This document shows positions 11,286-20,012 of a stretch of 64,000 bases of DNA, piece by piece (the stretch's first letter is position 1; every line of letters starts with the position of its first letter). The position numbers and the translations under genes are program-made. A model generated the notes under the pieces. The model searched no databases, was not told where the DNA came from, and was given only the letters and a program-made list of their open reading frames with translations. Source of the DNA: CAVUQH01 sp963774445 (GTDB taxonomy: Bacteria > Myxococcota_A > Polyangia > Haliangiales > Haliangiaceae); NCBI GenBank assembly GCA_963774445.1, contig CAVZFC010000031.1, forward strand, positions 372,001-436,000. The letters run 5' to 3'.

Positions 11286-12518
11286 ATGAACGCGACTGGC
11301 GCGACCAAGGCGAATTTTCGCAAGGCGGCACGGCTGCTCGATCTGACCCAGCGGGTGGAGACGCAGCTGCTCACGCCCAAGCGCGAGATCAAGGTCGAGT
11401 GCACCATCAACACCGATGACGGCCACCTGGCGACCTACATCGGCTACCGCGTGCAGCACGACGACGCGCGCGGGCCGATGAAGGGCGGCATCCGCTACCA
11501 CCACGAGGTCGACCCGGACGAGGTCAACGCGCTGGCGTCGCTGATGACGTGGAAGACGGCGGTGGTCAACTTGCCGTACGGCGGCGCCAAGGGCGGGATC
11601 AACTGCGACCCGAGCAAGCTGTCGAACGGCGAGCTCCAGCGGCTGACCCGCGCGTTCGTCGAGGGGATCCACGACCTCATCGGGCCCGACCGCGATGTGC
11701 CGGCGCCCGACATGGGCACCAACGCCGGGACAATGGCCTGGATCGCCGACGAATACGCCAAGTTTCACGGCTGGCAGCCGGGCGTGGTCACCGGCAAGCC
11801 GATCGAGCTGGGCGGCTCGCTGGGGCGCGAGGCAGCGACCGGGCGGGGCGTGCTGTACGCGATCGAGAACCTGTGCACCGATCAGGGGCGCAAGGTCAGC
11901 GACTTCACCTACGCCATCCAGGGGTTCGGCAACGTCGGCTCGTGGGCGGCGCGCTTGATCAGCGCGCAGGGCGGCAAGGTGGTCGCGGTCTCCGACGTCG
12001 GCGGCGCCATCCGCAATCCCGAAGGGCTCGACGTCGCGGCGCTGGTCGACTTCGTCGCCGAGCACCGCTCGGTGGTCGGCTTCTCCGGCGGTGAGAGCTT
12101 TCAAGCCGACGAGCTACTGCTGCAGGAGGTCGACGTGCTGATCCCGGCGGCGCTGGGTGGGGTGCTGACCCGGCACAACGCCAACGAGGTGCGCGCGCAC
12201 TGGGTGGTCGAGGGCGCCAACCACCCCACCGATCCGGAGGCTGACGAGATCCTCGAGGGCAAAGGGGTGATCGTCTTGCCCGATATCTATGCCAACGCCG
12301 GCGGCGTGTCGGTCTCGTACATGGAGTGGGTGCAGAACATCCAGAAGTACCAGTGGGCCGAAACGCGCGTGAACCAGGAGCTGCGCGACATCATGGGCCG
12401 GGCGTGGAAGGACCTGAAACAGATGCGCGATCGCTACAACTGCTCGTTGCGCACCGCGGCGTTCGCGCTGGCGATCGAGCGGGTGGCGCAGGCGACCGAG
12501 CTGCGCGGCATCGGCTAG
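11286..12518 (+). CDS. gdhA: Glutamate dehydrogenase (Glu/Leu/Phe/Val family)
   Basis: Interconverts glutamate and 2-oxoglutarate plus ammonia with NAD(P). Its 410 residues match the usual length. The dimerisation/substrate domain holds RGPMKGGIRYH and the catalytic lysine in PYGGAKGG (Lys near 102), then APDMGTN. The nucleotide domain carries the GFGNVGS Rossmann motif, followed by SDVGGAI and VEGANHPT. ATG 11286 is preferred over ATG 11235 because it has a GGAAAGGGG/GGACAGG ribosome-binding region and the upstream ATG overlaps a -10-like box. Monocistronic by appearance. Confidence 0.95.
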   Translation: MNATGATKANFRKAARLLDLTQRVETQLLTPKREIKVECTINTDDGHLATYIGYRVQHDDARGPMKGGIRYHHEVDPDEVNALASLMTWKTAVVNLPYGGAKGGINCDPSKLSNGELQRLTRAFVEGIHDLIGPDRDVPAPDMGTNAGTMAWIADEYAKFHGWQPGVVTGKPIELGGSLGREAATGRGVLYAIENLCTDQGRKVSDFTYAIQGFGNVGSWAARLISAQGGKVVAVSDVGGAIRNPEGLDVAALVDFVAEHRSVVGFSGGESFQADELLLQEVDVLIPAALGGVLTRHNANEVRAHWVVEGANHPTDPEADEILEGKGVIVLPDIYANAGGVSVSYMEWVQNIQKYQWAETRVNQELRDIMGRAWKDLKQMRDRYNCSLRTAAFALAIERVAQATELRGIG

Positions 12519-12535
12519 AGCGGCTGGTCCGACAT

Positions 12536-12564
12536 TTGCACCAATGCAACGATTGTGCTACACT
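12536..12564 (+). promoter_or_regulatory. Sigma70-like promoter TTGCAC-17-TACACT
   Basis: TTGCAC (12536-12541) and TACACT (12559-12564) are 17 bases apart. Transcription would start near 12571 and leave a 45-base leader ending in AAGGAG before ATG 12617. The region is visibly A/T-richer than its surroundings. Confidence 0.55.
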
Positions 12565-12580
12565 AAGGCATAATCGTTGC
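12546..12580 (+). promoter_or_regulatory. Operator-like inverted repeat over the -10 box
   Basis: Thirteen-base arms (12546-12558 and 12568-12580; outer core GCAACGATT / AATCGTTGC) pair with one mismatch around a nine-base centre that contains most of the -10 hexamer. No T-run follows, so it reads as a repressor site rather than a terminator. The regulator is unknown. Confidence 0.5.
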
Positions 12581-12616
12581 GCTAACGCGCATGCCAACCA
12601 GCCACCAAGGAGTCAA

Positions 12617-13579
12617 ATGACGCAGCTCAGCATCTCGAACCAGTCCCCGCTCGTTCCCCTTTATCGCCACAGCAAGGCGCGCGATTGGGGGCTCGCAATC
12701 CTGGCATGGGAACGCGGCCCGAGGCGGGCGTACCAGTTCGAGGACGGCAAGCTGCGGGTCTTCAAGAAGGGCTACTACGAGATGCTCGAGGAGGTCGACG
12801 CCCCCGCTGACCGCGCGAGCAAGGTGGTCGCCGAGCTGGAGCGCAAGTTGGGCAACGCCCCGGCCGAGCGGACCGGTCACCGCACCCCGCGGCCCGAGAT
12901 CACGCTCGACGAGCAGATCCGCGTCTTCGCCATCCAGCAGCCGGACGGCTTCGGCGGCGACACCTGGATGAAGAAGCGCCGTGGCGTCGAAGCCAAGCGT
13001 CAACTCAAGCGCCACCGCGTGCCGGCCATCGCCGACGCCCGCGAGCGGCTGTCCGAGGCGGCCATCGACGCCGCCCTCGCCGAGGATCGCGCCGGCGACA
13101 TCCACGCTGCCGCGATCGAGGTGCTCGACGCCAGCGACGTGGTCAACGCCCGCCAGCTCGAGCCGCTGCGCTCGCTGATGCCGGCGCGCCACCTCGCCTT
13201 CGCCACCGCGCTGCGCGAGCTGCTCTGGGGCGACGGCAACTACGACCTGCGCTTCGAGCGCTTCGTCGCCACCCTGGCGCTGACCGCCAAGCGCGGTCCC
13301 AGCTGGCAGCTGGCCACGGCGCTGCCGGCGCTGGTCCACCCCGACCAGCACGTCTGCGTGCGCCCGAGCACCTTCAAGAAGCAGGCGCTCTACATGGCGC
13401 CGCGCCTGACGTATGCCGCCACCCCCAACGCGCCGCTCTACGCCCGCTACGCCGACATGGCCCGCGGCGTCTCCGAGCGCCTGACCGACGCCGGCCTCGA
13501 GCCGACCGACCTGTGGGACATCTACGACTTCATGGTCGATACCCTGAAGCCGTCGGCGGCCAAGCTGCTGCAGCACTGA
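12617..13579 (+). CDS. Hypothetical soluble protein, 320 aa, operator-controlled
   Basis: I do not recognise a family. The protein is soluble, highly charged and without signal peptide or membrane span. The N-terminal 75 residues look like a compact alpha/beta unit (WGLAILAWERGPRRAYQFEDG, then FKKGYYEMLEE). The C-terminal 180 residues are helical with conserved-looking motifs ELLWGDG, RFVATLALT and RPSTFKKQA. ATG 12617 has a good AAGGAG site six bases upstream. It stands alone behind its own promoter and palindrome, between gdhA and larB. The palindromic promoter suggests a switchable gene, possibly autoregulated, but no DNA-binding motif is evident. Confidence 0.65.
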   Translation: MTQLSISNQSPLVPLYRHSKARDWGLAILAWERGPRRAYQFEDGKLRVFKKGYYEMLEEVDAPADRASKVVAELERKLGNAPAERTGHRTPRPEITLDEQIRVFAIQQPDGFGGDTWMKKRRGVEAKRQLKRHRVPAIADARERLSEAAIDAALAEDRAGDIHAAAIEVLDASDVVNARQLEPLRSLMPARHLAFATALRELLWGDGNYDLRFERFVATLALTAKRGPSWQLATALPALVHPDQHVCVRPSTFKKQALYMAPRLTYAATPNAPLYARYADMARGVSERLTDAGLEPTDLWDIYDFMVDTLKPSAAKLLQH

Positions 13580-13606
13580 TTTGCCACCGGCGCGGGCCCC
13601 CGGTGC

Positions 13607-13612
13607 TATACA
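13607..13612 (+). promoter_or_regulatory. Extended -10-like TGCTATACA for larB
   Basis: TATACA with an upstream TG (13604-13605) lies eight bases before ATG 13621 without a Shine-Dalgarno sequence, so a leaderless larBC message is predicted. Confidence 0.5.
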
Positions 13613-13620
13613 GGGGCGTC

Positions 13621-14385
13621 ATGGACCGAGAAGCGATCGAGGCGCTGCTCCGCGCGGTGAAAGAGGGCGAGGTGACCCCCGAGGCGGCAGCCGAGCGGCT
13701 GCGCGTGCTTCCGTTCGAGCCGCTGGAGGGGGTGCTGGTGGACCACCACCGGGCGCTGCGCAACGGCGTGCCCGAGGTGGTCTACGGCGAGACCAAGTCG
13801 GCCGACGAGATCGCGCGGATCATGGAGGCCCTGGTGCGCGGCAGCGGCGGCGCGCTGGCGACGCGGGTCGACGCCAGCAAGGCGGCGGTGGTGCGCGAGC
13901 GGCTGCCGGAGGCGGTCTACCACCCGGTGGCGCGGGTGCTGATGGTGCCGCGGCCGGCGCCGGAGAAGCCGGTGGGGCGGGGCACGGTGATCGTGGCGTC
14001 GGCCGGGACCAGCGACCGGCCGGTCTCCGAGGAGGCGGCGCTGACGCTGGAGTTCCTCGGCCACGTGGTCGACCGGGTCGACGACATCGGCGTGGCCGGG
14101 CTGCACCGGCTGGTCGCCCACGCCGAGCGGCTGCGGCGGGCCGAGGTGGCGATCGTGGCCGCGGGCATGGAAGGGGCGCTGCCGTCGGTGGTCGCGGGGG
14201 TGATCGACCGGCCGATCGTCGCGGTGCCGACGAGCATCGGCTACGGCGTGGGGCTGGGCGGCTTCGTCGCCATGCTGGGGATGCTCGCGTCCTGCTCGCC
14301 CGGGGTCACCGTGGTCAACATCGACAACGGCTTCGGCGCGGCGGTCGCGGCCGCGCGGATCAACCGGCGGCGCGACCATGAGTGA
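13621..14385 (+). CDS. larB: LarB, pyridinium-3,5-biscarboxylate synthase
   Basis: Carboxylates and hydrolyses nicotinate adenine dinucleotide in the first step of the nickel-pincer nucleotide cofactor (NPN) used by lactate racemase and relatives. An N-terminal helical region (residues 1-110) precedes an AIR-carboxylase-like domain (about 120-245): IVASAGTSDRPVSEEA, AAGMEGALPSVVAG, PTSIGYG and NIDNGFGAA are all intact. Its 254 residues are typical. The stop overlaps the larC start by eight bases, so the pair is translationally coupled. larE and a LarA-type enzyme are not in this window. Confidence 0.95.
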   Translation: MDREAIEALLRAVKEGEVTPEAAAERLRVLPFEPLEGVLVDHHRALRNGVPEVVYGETKSADEIARIMEALVRGSGGALATRVDASKAAVVRERLPEAVYHPVARVLMVPRPAPEKPVGRGTVIVASAGTSDRPVSEEAALTLEFLGHVVDRVDDIGVAGLHRLVAHAERLRRAEVAIVAAGMEGALPSVVAGVIDRPIVAVPTSIGYGVGLGGFVAMLGMLASCSPGVTVVNIDNGFGAAVAAARINRRRDHE

Positions 14386-15616
14386 CCGGGCGGCGCTCCG
14401 CGGGCTGCACTTGCACTTCGACTGTGCCAGTGGCGTCGCCGGCGACATGACGCTGGGGGCGCTGCTGCAGCTGGGGGTGCCGGAGGAGGTCGTGCGTGCG
14501 GCGGTCGCGGCGGTCGGGGTCGAGCCCGAGCGGATCACGGCAGTGCCGGTGGTGAAAGGCGGGATCGCGGCGGTCGATGTGAAGGTGGAGACGGGCGGAC
14601 ACGAGCACGAGCACGCGCACGCGCACGAGCACACCGCGTATCGGGAGATCGTCGGGCGGTTGCAGGGGCTGGACGGGGAGACGCGGGACCGCGCCATGGA
14701 CATGTTCGCGCGGGTCGCGCGGGCCGAGGCGTTGCTGCACGGCACGACGCCGGGCGAGGTCCACTTCCACGAGGTCGGCGCCATCGACTCACTGGTTGAC
14801 ATGGTCGGCACGGCGGCGGCGCTGGCCTGGCTGGCGCCCGCGTCGGTGTCGTGCGACGCGGTCGCGATGGGCCACGGCACCATTCGCTGCGCGCACGGGG
14901 TGCTGCCGGTTCCGTCGCCGGCGGCGCTGGAGATCCTGCGCGAGGCGGGCGGCTGCACCATCGACGGCGGTGTCGCCCGCGAGCTGTGTACGCCGACCGG
15001 GGCGGCCATCGTCGCCGCCGCGGTGACGACGTGGGGGCCGATGCCGGCCCTGGCGCCGGTCGCGATCGGGTACGGCGCCGGCGACGCGGAGCTGGACGAC
15101 CGCCCCAACGTCTTGCGCGTGGTCGCCGGCCGCCGCTCGGACGCCGCCGGCGACACGGTCTGGCGGCTCGAGGCCAACGTTGACGACATGAGCTCGGAGC
15201 TGTGCGAGCACGCCAGCGCGGCCCTGTTCGCCGCCGGCGCGGTCGACGTCTGGTGGGCGCCGATCACGATGAAGCGCGGCCGCCCGGCGCTGCTCCTGGC
15301 CGCGCTGGCGCCCGACGGTGCCCGCGAGGCGGTCATCGACGCCATGCTGCGGGAGACCACGACCATCGGCGTCCGCTCGGATCGGGTCCAGCGGCGAGTG
15401 CTCGAGCGCGAGCTGGTCTGGGTCGACACCCCGCTCGGCCGGGCCCGGGTCAAGGTCGCGCGCGCGGCCGGCCAGGTGGTCAACGCAGCGCCCGAATACG
15501 AGGACTGTCGGCGCCTGGCCGCCGACAGCGGGGTCCCGCTCAAGCGGGTCTTCACAATCGTGTCGGCGGCTTACGAACGGGCTGCCGGCCCTGGCGGCAC
15601 CGGCCCGGACGCATAG
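14378..15616 (+). CDS. larC: LarC, nickel-insertion protein (single frame)
   Basis: CTP-dependent cyclometallase that inserts nickel to finish the NPN cofactor. The N-terminus HFDCASGVAGDM is the family hallmark. A His-rich metal-binding run (GHEHEHAHAHEHT, about residues 68-80) follows, then the VHFHEVGA motif, and the C-terminal domain with LEANVDDM and YEDCRRLA. In Lactobacillus larC is split and joined by ribosomal frameshifting; here one uninterrupted 412-codon frame encodes both halves. ATG 14378 lies within the end of larB. Confidence 0.95.
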   Translation: MSDRAALRGLHLHFDCASGVAGDMTLGALLQLGVPEEVVRAAVAAVGVEPERITAVPVVKGGIAAVDVKVETGGHEHEHAHAHEHTAYREIVGRLQGLDGETRDRAMDMFARVARAEALLHGTTPGEVHFHEVGAIDSLVDMVGTAAALAWLAPASVSCDAVAMGHGTIRCAHGVLPVPSPAALEILREAGGCTIDGGVARELCTPTGAAIVAAAVTTWGPMPALAPVAIGYGAGDAELDDRPNVLRVVAGRRSDAAGDTVWRLEANVDDMSSELCEHASAALFAAGAVDVWWAPITMKRGRPALLLAALAPDGAREAVIDAMLRETTTIGVRSDRVQRRVLERELVWVDTPLGRARVKVARAAGQVVNAAPEYEDCRRLAADSGVPLKRVFTIVSAAYERAAGPGGTGPDA

Positions 15617-15624
15617 CCGCGTGG

Positions 15625-15630
15625 TATTCT
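15625..15630 (+). promoter_or_regulatory. -10-like TATTCT for leaderless sensor gene
   Basis: TATTCT lies seven bases before GTG 15638, with no ribosome-binding site between; leaderless start predicted. Confidence 0.5.
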
Positions 15631-15637
15631 CCGCGCC

Positions 15638-17971
15638 GTGGGGCCTGAGCCCGAGATCGTCGTGGTCGGCGGCGCAGACGAGGCGCGCATCGAGGTCCTT
15701 CGCGAGCTGCGCAAGATCGGGCTCACGCGGGTCACGAGCGTCGCGACCCTGAGCCTCGACCAGGGCGTTCCGGACCTGCTCATCGTCACCGGCGCCGACG
15801 TTCGCGTCCTGTGCGAGCAAGCGCGAGAGACACCGCCGCTGGCCGGCGTGCCGATCCTGGCGATCGTCCCGGCAATTCCCGTCGAGGAGGCGACCGCGGT
15901 GCTGGCCGCCGGCGCCGACGACATCGCGCGGCGACCGCTGATTGCCGCCGTCCTCGGCGCCCGCGCGCGCGGTCTGGCCCGAGCCAGCCGCGCTCACCGC
16001 GACCTGCTGCGCACTCGCAAGGCCCGCCAAGCGGCGCTCAGCGCGCAAGAGCAGATGTCGCTGCGCGGGCCTGGACCGGAAGGGTTGCGCGACGCGCTGA
16101 CCGTCATCGTCAAGGCGATGGGCTTCGACCGCGGGTCGATCGTTGCCCACATCCAGCCGTCGGAGTCGGCCTACGTCATCGCCGCCACCGACGATCCGAC
16201 CCTGTCCAAGTTCTCGGTGCGCGTCGACGACTATCCCGAGGTCGTGGCGGCCATGAATCGCGACCGCCCGGTGCTGATCGACGACGTGCTGACCGACCCG
16301 GTGACGTCGTCGGTGGCTACGCGGCTGCACTCCAAGAAGGTGCGCGGCATCGCGGTCTTCCCGGTGCGCACGGCGCGGCGCCCGCTCGGAGTCGTGCTGC
16401 TGCGCCGCGAGCGCCCCGGCGTCGCCGACGTTGACGAGTCGATGATCGAGCTCGGTGAGCTGTTCGCCAAGCAGGTGGCGCTGCAGCTCGGCCACGGCAA
16501 CATCATCCAGAGCCTGAAGGAGCAGACCGGTCGCATCTCGCGCGCCCGCTACGAGGCCGAGCGCCGGCTGCGCATGATCGACTCGCTCAAGGAGCACTTC
16601 GAGGCCGCCGCCGACGGCGTGGTGGTCCTCGACGAGGACGGCCGCATCCTGTTCGTCAACAACGCCGCCGAGCGGATTACCGGCTTTGCCCGCGACGGTC
16701 TCCTGGGCACGCCGCTCATCGATCTGGTGCCATCGCTGCAGGCCGAGGTGCTACAGGAAGTGACCCGCAGTGTCCTGTCCGGCACCAACCTCGAGGCGTT
16801 CGACCTGGATTTGTCGACCACGGCCGGCGAGGCGATTGTCGTGTCGGTCACTACTTCCACGGTGCTGGCGACCAGCGGCGCGGTGATTCTGTCGTTCCGC
16901 GATGTCACCGCCCAGCGCTCCCTGGAGACCGAGGTCCGCCGGACCAAGGAGTTCCTCGAGCGGCTGATCGACTCGACCGTGGACGCCATCGTCGCCGCCG
17001 ACACCCACGGCACCGTGATCCTGTTCAACCAGGGCGCCGAGCGGATCTACGGCTACGCCGCCGACGACGTGGTCGGGCGGATGCCGGTGGCCAACCTCTA
17101 CCCGGAAGGGGTCGCCCAGCAGGTGATGCGCATGCTGCGCTCGGTCTCCTACGGCGGCGTTGGCCGGCTGGAGCAGACGCGCCGCGAGATCGTCAACAAG
17201 CACGGCGAGCTGGTGCCGGTGAACATGACCGCCTCGATCCTCTACGAGGATGGCGAGGAGGTCGCCACCGTCGGCATCTTCAGCGATCTGCGCGAGCGCA
17301 TCCGCATCGAGCAGCGCCTGTTGCAGGCGCAGGAGAAGCTGCAGCTCACCGAGCAGCAGGCGATGATCGCCGAGCTCGCCGGCGCCGCCGCCCACGAGCT
17401 CAACCAGCCGCTCACGTCGATCATCGGCTACGCCCAGCTGATCCAGCGCCAGAGCGAGGCCGACGCCCAGCATCTGCGCGCGGTCAGCGTGATCCTGCAC
17501 GAGGCCGAGCGGATGGCCGACCTGGTCAAGAAGATCGGCCGCATCACCAAGTTCGAAACCAAGGAGTACGTCGGCGAGGCGACCATCCTCGACCTCGACA
17601 AGTCGGCGGCCGCCAGCAACCCCGAGCTGGTGATCCCCGACCCCGAGCCGTTGCCGGCGCCGCCCGCGCCCGCCGGCGAGGGGACCACCGCGGTGCCCGA
17701 CGAGACCGCGGAATCCCTCCCCCTCGTCGTCGCGCCGGGGGACGAGGCCGCCGGCGCGGTCGACGGCGAGATGGTCGGCGCCGACGCCGGCGAGGACGGC
17801 GTGACGACCAAGATTCCGGTGCTGGAGCCGCACGAGCACGTGACCTCCGACGAGCCGACCGTCGTCGGCCACCGCGCCCGGCTGTTCGGCGAGGATGGCG
17901 AGCTCGAAGACGATGAGGCCCTGGACGAGCTCGAGCTCGAGCGCGCCCTCGATGGCAAGGAGGCCAAATGA
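15638..17971 (+). CDS. Multi-domain sensor with HisKA but no ATPase domain
   Basis: 777 residues, cytoplasmic. Visible order: receiver-like fold (1-125, PDLLIVTGAD), GAF (about 150-285), two PAS domains (about 320-430 and 440-560; GRILFVNNAAERITG, GTVILFNQGAERIYG), coiled coil, and HisKA with phospho-acceptor His586 (AAAHELNQPLTSIIGYAQL). After HisKA no N, G1, F or G2 box appears. Instead there is a 130-residue acidic Pro/Ala/Glu-rich tail ending in DELELERALDGKEAK. It therefore cannot autophosphorylate by itself. The next gene, overlapping by ATGA, encodes a complete kinase that could phosphorylate it in trans or through heterodimers (inference). Confidence 0.85.
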   Translation: MGPEPEIVVVGGADEARIEVLRELRKIGLTRVTSVATLSLDQGVPDLLIVTGADVRVLCEQARETPPLAGVPILAIVPAIPVEEATAVLAAGADDIARRPLIAAVLGARARGLARASRAHRDLLRTRKARQAALSAQEQMSLRGPGPEGLRDALTVIVKAMGFDRGSIVAHIQPSESAYVIAATDDPTLSKFSVRVDDYPEVVAAMNRDRPVLIDDVLTDPVTSSVATRLHSKKVRGIAVFPVRTARRPLGVVLLRRERPGVADVDESMIELGELFAKQVALQLGHGNIIQSLKEQTGRISRARYEAERRLRMIDSLKEHFEAAADGVVVLDEDGRILFVNNAAERITGFARDGLLGTPLIDLVPSLQAEVLQEVTRSVLSGTNLEAFDLDLSTTAGEAIVVSVTTSTVLATSGAVILSFRDVTAQRSLETEVRRTKEFLERLIDSTVDAIVAADTHGTVILFNQGAERIYGYAADDVVGRMPVANLYPEGVAQQVMRMLRSVSYGGVGRLEQTRREIVNKHGELVPVNMTASILYEDGEEVATVGIFSDLRERIRIEQRLLQAQEKLQLTEQQAMIAELAGAAAHELNQPLTSIIGYAQLIQRQSEADAQHLRAVSVILHEAERMADLVKKIGRITKFETKEYVGEATILDLDKSAAASNPELVIPDPEPLPAPPAPAGEGTTAVPDETAESLPLVVAPGDEAAGAVDGEMVGADAGEDGVTTKIPVLEPHEHVTSDEPTVVGHRARLFGEDGELEDDEALDELELERALDGKEAK

Positions 17972-19602
17972 CCGGGGGCCGTCCGGCCGACGTCGTGCTC
18001 GCTCGTCCTGCCGCCGCCGCGCTGCTCCAGGCTGCCAGTCGCCTGGCCGGCGAGAGCTACCTGGAGATGGACGAGGGCGAGCTGGCCGAGCTGTTCGTCT
18101 CCGCGCTCGAGCAGGCGCTGCCCGGCCGCGGCTTCGCGGTCCGCCTGTTCGACCCGCGGTCGATGGATCCGGCGCGAGTCTGCTCGAACTGGGCGCTGCG
18201 TCCGGGCGTGGAGACCGAGCGCATTCGTCTCAAGCAGTCGGCGTCGCAGAAGACCCGGCTCAAGAGCGCGGTCGTGGCCAGCGCGCGCCTGGCGTTTGGC
18301 GGCCGCTGGGATTCGCCGTTTTCCGGCGTCGCCGTCGGCTTCGCCGTGCCGCTGGTCGCCTCGGGCGAGCTGTACGGCGTGCTCGACGTCGGCTACCCGC
18401 TCGGCGCCGATCTGGCCGAGGAGGACGAGCCGCTGGTCCTGCCGCTGGCCAACCAGGTGTCGGTGGCGCTGCGCAACGAGCGGCTGCACCGCGAGACCAC
18501 GGTGCTGCGAGACTACCAGGCCAAGCTGATCGAACACGCCAACGCGCTCATCCTCGGCGTCGATCGCCACTGGCGGATCACCGTCTGCAACCAGGCGCTG
18601 TGCAAACTGACCGGCTACCAGCGCGAAGAGGTGGTCGGCCGTGACCTGCGCGACTGGCTGCCTCCGGATCAACGCTCGCGGCTGCAGAAGATGTTCCTCC
18701 AGGCGCTGTCCGGCGGCGCCGCCACCGACACGGTCGAGGTCACGTTGCTGGAGGCCAGCGGCGGCCGCGTGCGCACGGTCTGGAGCGTGGCCGCCATCAG
18801 TGGCCGCCACCACCAGGTCGAGGCGGTCGTCGCCATCGGCCAGGATCAGTCCAAGCTGCAAGAGCTGCAGAGCCAGGTGATCCAGGCGGAGAAGCTGGCG
18901 ACCCTGGGCCAGCTCGCCGCCGGCGTGGTCCACGAGCTCAACAACCCACTGACCTCGATCTCGGTCTACGCCGAGTACTTGTTGCACAAGGCCGAGGCCT
19001 CGCTCGTGAACGGCACGGCGCAGATCCCGGAGCGGGGTGACGTGGAGAAGCTGCGCCGGATCAGCGCCGGCGCCCAGCGCATCCTCGAGTTCGCCCGCGA
19101 CCTGGTGCAGTACGCGGCGCCGGCCGGCGACGAGCTCGATGTGGTTTCACTGACCGGCGTGCTGCGCCAGTCGCTGTCGTTCTGCGAGCACCTGTTCGAC
19201 CGCACCGAGATCCGCCTGATCCGGGAGCTCGACGACGGGCTGCCAACGATGTACGCGGTCCCGGGCCAGCTCGAGCAGGTGGTGATCAACCTGGTGACCA
19301 ACGCCGTGCACGCCGTCGCGGCCGGCGGCACCGTGGTGGTGCGCAGCTTCGTTGCCGACGGCGGTCGGGTCGGCTTCTCGGTCTCGGACGACGGCCCGGG
19401 CATCGCCGAGGCCGACGTTGACCGGGTGTTCGAGCCGTTCTTCACCACCAAGACCGACGGCCAGGGGACCGGGCTGGGGCTGTCGATCGTGCGCAACATC
19501 GTCGAGCAGCACGGCGGGGCGATCGCGGTCAACCGCGCGCCCGAGGGCGGTGCGTTGTTCACCATCACCTTGCCCGCCAGCGGCGAGCGGGCCATTGGTT
19601 GA
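17968..19602 (+). CDS. GAF-PAS sensor histidine kinase
   Basis: Complete soluble kinase, 544 residues. The N-terminal GAF-like domain (about 15-175; FAVPLVASGELYGVLDVGYP) is followed by PAS (about 185-300; ILGVDRHWRITVCNQAL), HisKA with His322 (VVHELNNPLTSI) and HATPase_c with NLVTNAVHAV, SDDGPGIAE, FEPFFTTK and GTGLGLSIV. It is co-translated with the ATPase-less sensor before it, which marks the two as functional partners. No cognate response regulator is adjacent; the receiver-like domain of the partner is one candidate target, although its phospho-site is not clear-cut. Confidence 0.88.
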   Translation: MTGGRPADVVLARPAAAALLQAASRLAGESYLEMDEGELAELFVSALEQALPGRGFAVRLFDPRSMDPARVCSNWALRPGVETERIRLKQSASQKTRLKSAVVASARLAFGGRWDSPFSGVAVGFAVPLVASGELYGVLDVGYPLGADLAEEDEPLVLPLANQVSVALRNERLHRETTVLRDYQAKLIEHANALILGVDRHWRITVCNQALCKLTGYQREEVVGRDLRDWLPPDQRSRLQKMFLQALSGGAATDTVEVTLLEASGGRVRTVWSVAAISGRHHQVEAVVAIGQDQSKLQELQSQVIQAEKLATLGQLAAGVVHELNNPLTSISVYAEYLLHKAEASLVNGTAQIPERGDVEKLRRISAGAQRILEFARDLVQYAAPAGDELDVVSLTGVLRQSLSFCEHLFDRTEIRLIRELDDGLPTMYAVPGQLEQVVINLVTNAVHAVAAGGTVVVRSFVADGGRVGFSVSDDGPGIAEADVDRVFEPFFTTKTDGQGTGLGLSIVRNIVEQHGGAIAVNRAPEGGALFTITLPASGERAIG

Positions 19603-19604
19603 GA

Positions 19605-19619
19605 CCGGGATGATCCCGG
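19605..19619. repeat. Short palindrome after the kinase stop
   Basis: Seven-base arms CCGGGAT/ATCCCGG around a single G sit directly after the stop codon. No T-run follows, so it may be a weak transcript-end hairpin or a protein site. Nothing else is seen up to the next promoter. Confidence 0.3.
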
Positions 19620-19689
19620 AGCGATCCCCGAATCGTGGGTTTCTGCGGCTTCCCGGCCCCTGTGACGGTGAAATCGCGCGCTTCGAAAG

Positions 19690-19718
19690 TTGGCGACCGC
19701 GATCCGACTTGCTAGGCT
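19690..19718 (+). promoter_or_regulatory. Promoter TTGGCG-17-TAGGCT
   Basis: TTGGCG (19690-19695) and TAGGCT (19713-19718) have the ideal 17-base spacing. The start site would fall within a few bases of ATG 19729, giving a very short or absent leader. Confidence 0.45.
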
Positions 19719-19728
19719 GTCGCCTACG

Positions 19729-20007
19729 ATGAAACCCGAGGCGATGCTGCAAGAGCTCGAAGCCGCGGCCGCCAGCCTGTCGGTCAAGGTCAGCTACGAA
19801 GCGCTGGGAACCAGCGTCGGCGGGGGCGGCCTGTGCCGGGTCAAGGGACAGTATCGGGTCATCATCGACAAGCGGGCATCGCCGCGCGAGCGGGTGGCCA
19901 CCCTGGCCCAGGCGCTGGCCCAAACCGGCGCGCTCGAGTCGGACCTCGTGCTCTCTCCGTCGCTGCGCGAGGTGCTCGACTACTACGACATGCGCCGCGC
20001 CAGCTGA
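19729..20007 (+). CDS. Small conserved-looking protein, 92 aa
   Basis: Unknown function. Soluble and mixed alpha/beta: a helical start (AMLQELEAAAASL), a central GGGGLCRVKGQYRVIID beta unit with a Gly-rich turn, then a helix (RERVATLAQALAQTG) and the ending SPSLREVLDYY. The layout (Leu-Cys-Arg, later an ERVATLA helix) recalls small hypothetical proteins found widely in Gram-negatives, but I cannot name a domain. It lies 18 bases before the lipoprotein gene that follows. Confidence 0.6.
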   Translation: MKPEAMLQELEAAAASLSVKVSYEALGTSVGGGGLCRVKGQYRVIIDKRASPRERVATLAQALAQTGALESDLVLSPSLREVLDYYDMRRAS

Positions 20008-20012
20008 CGCGC

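Noticed and set aside
12546..12580. Reading the inverted repeat after gdhA as its terminator.
   Set aside because: No T-run follows on either strand and the repeat centre is a -10 box at correct distance from a -35, so an operator is the better reading.
19684..19694. CGAAAGTTGGC near 19684 as another copy of the 62962-62985 repeat arm.
   Set aside because: Only 11 bases match and neither the flanks nor a second arm are present; it doubles as part of a promoter.
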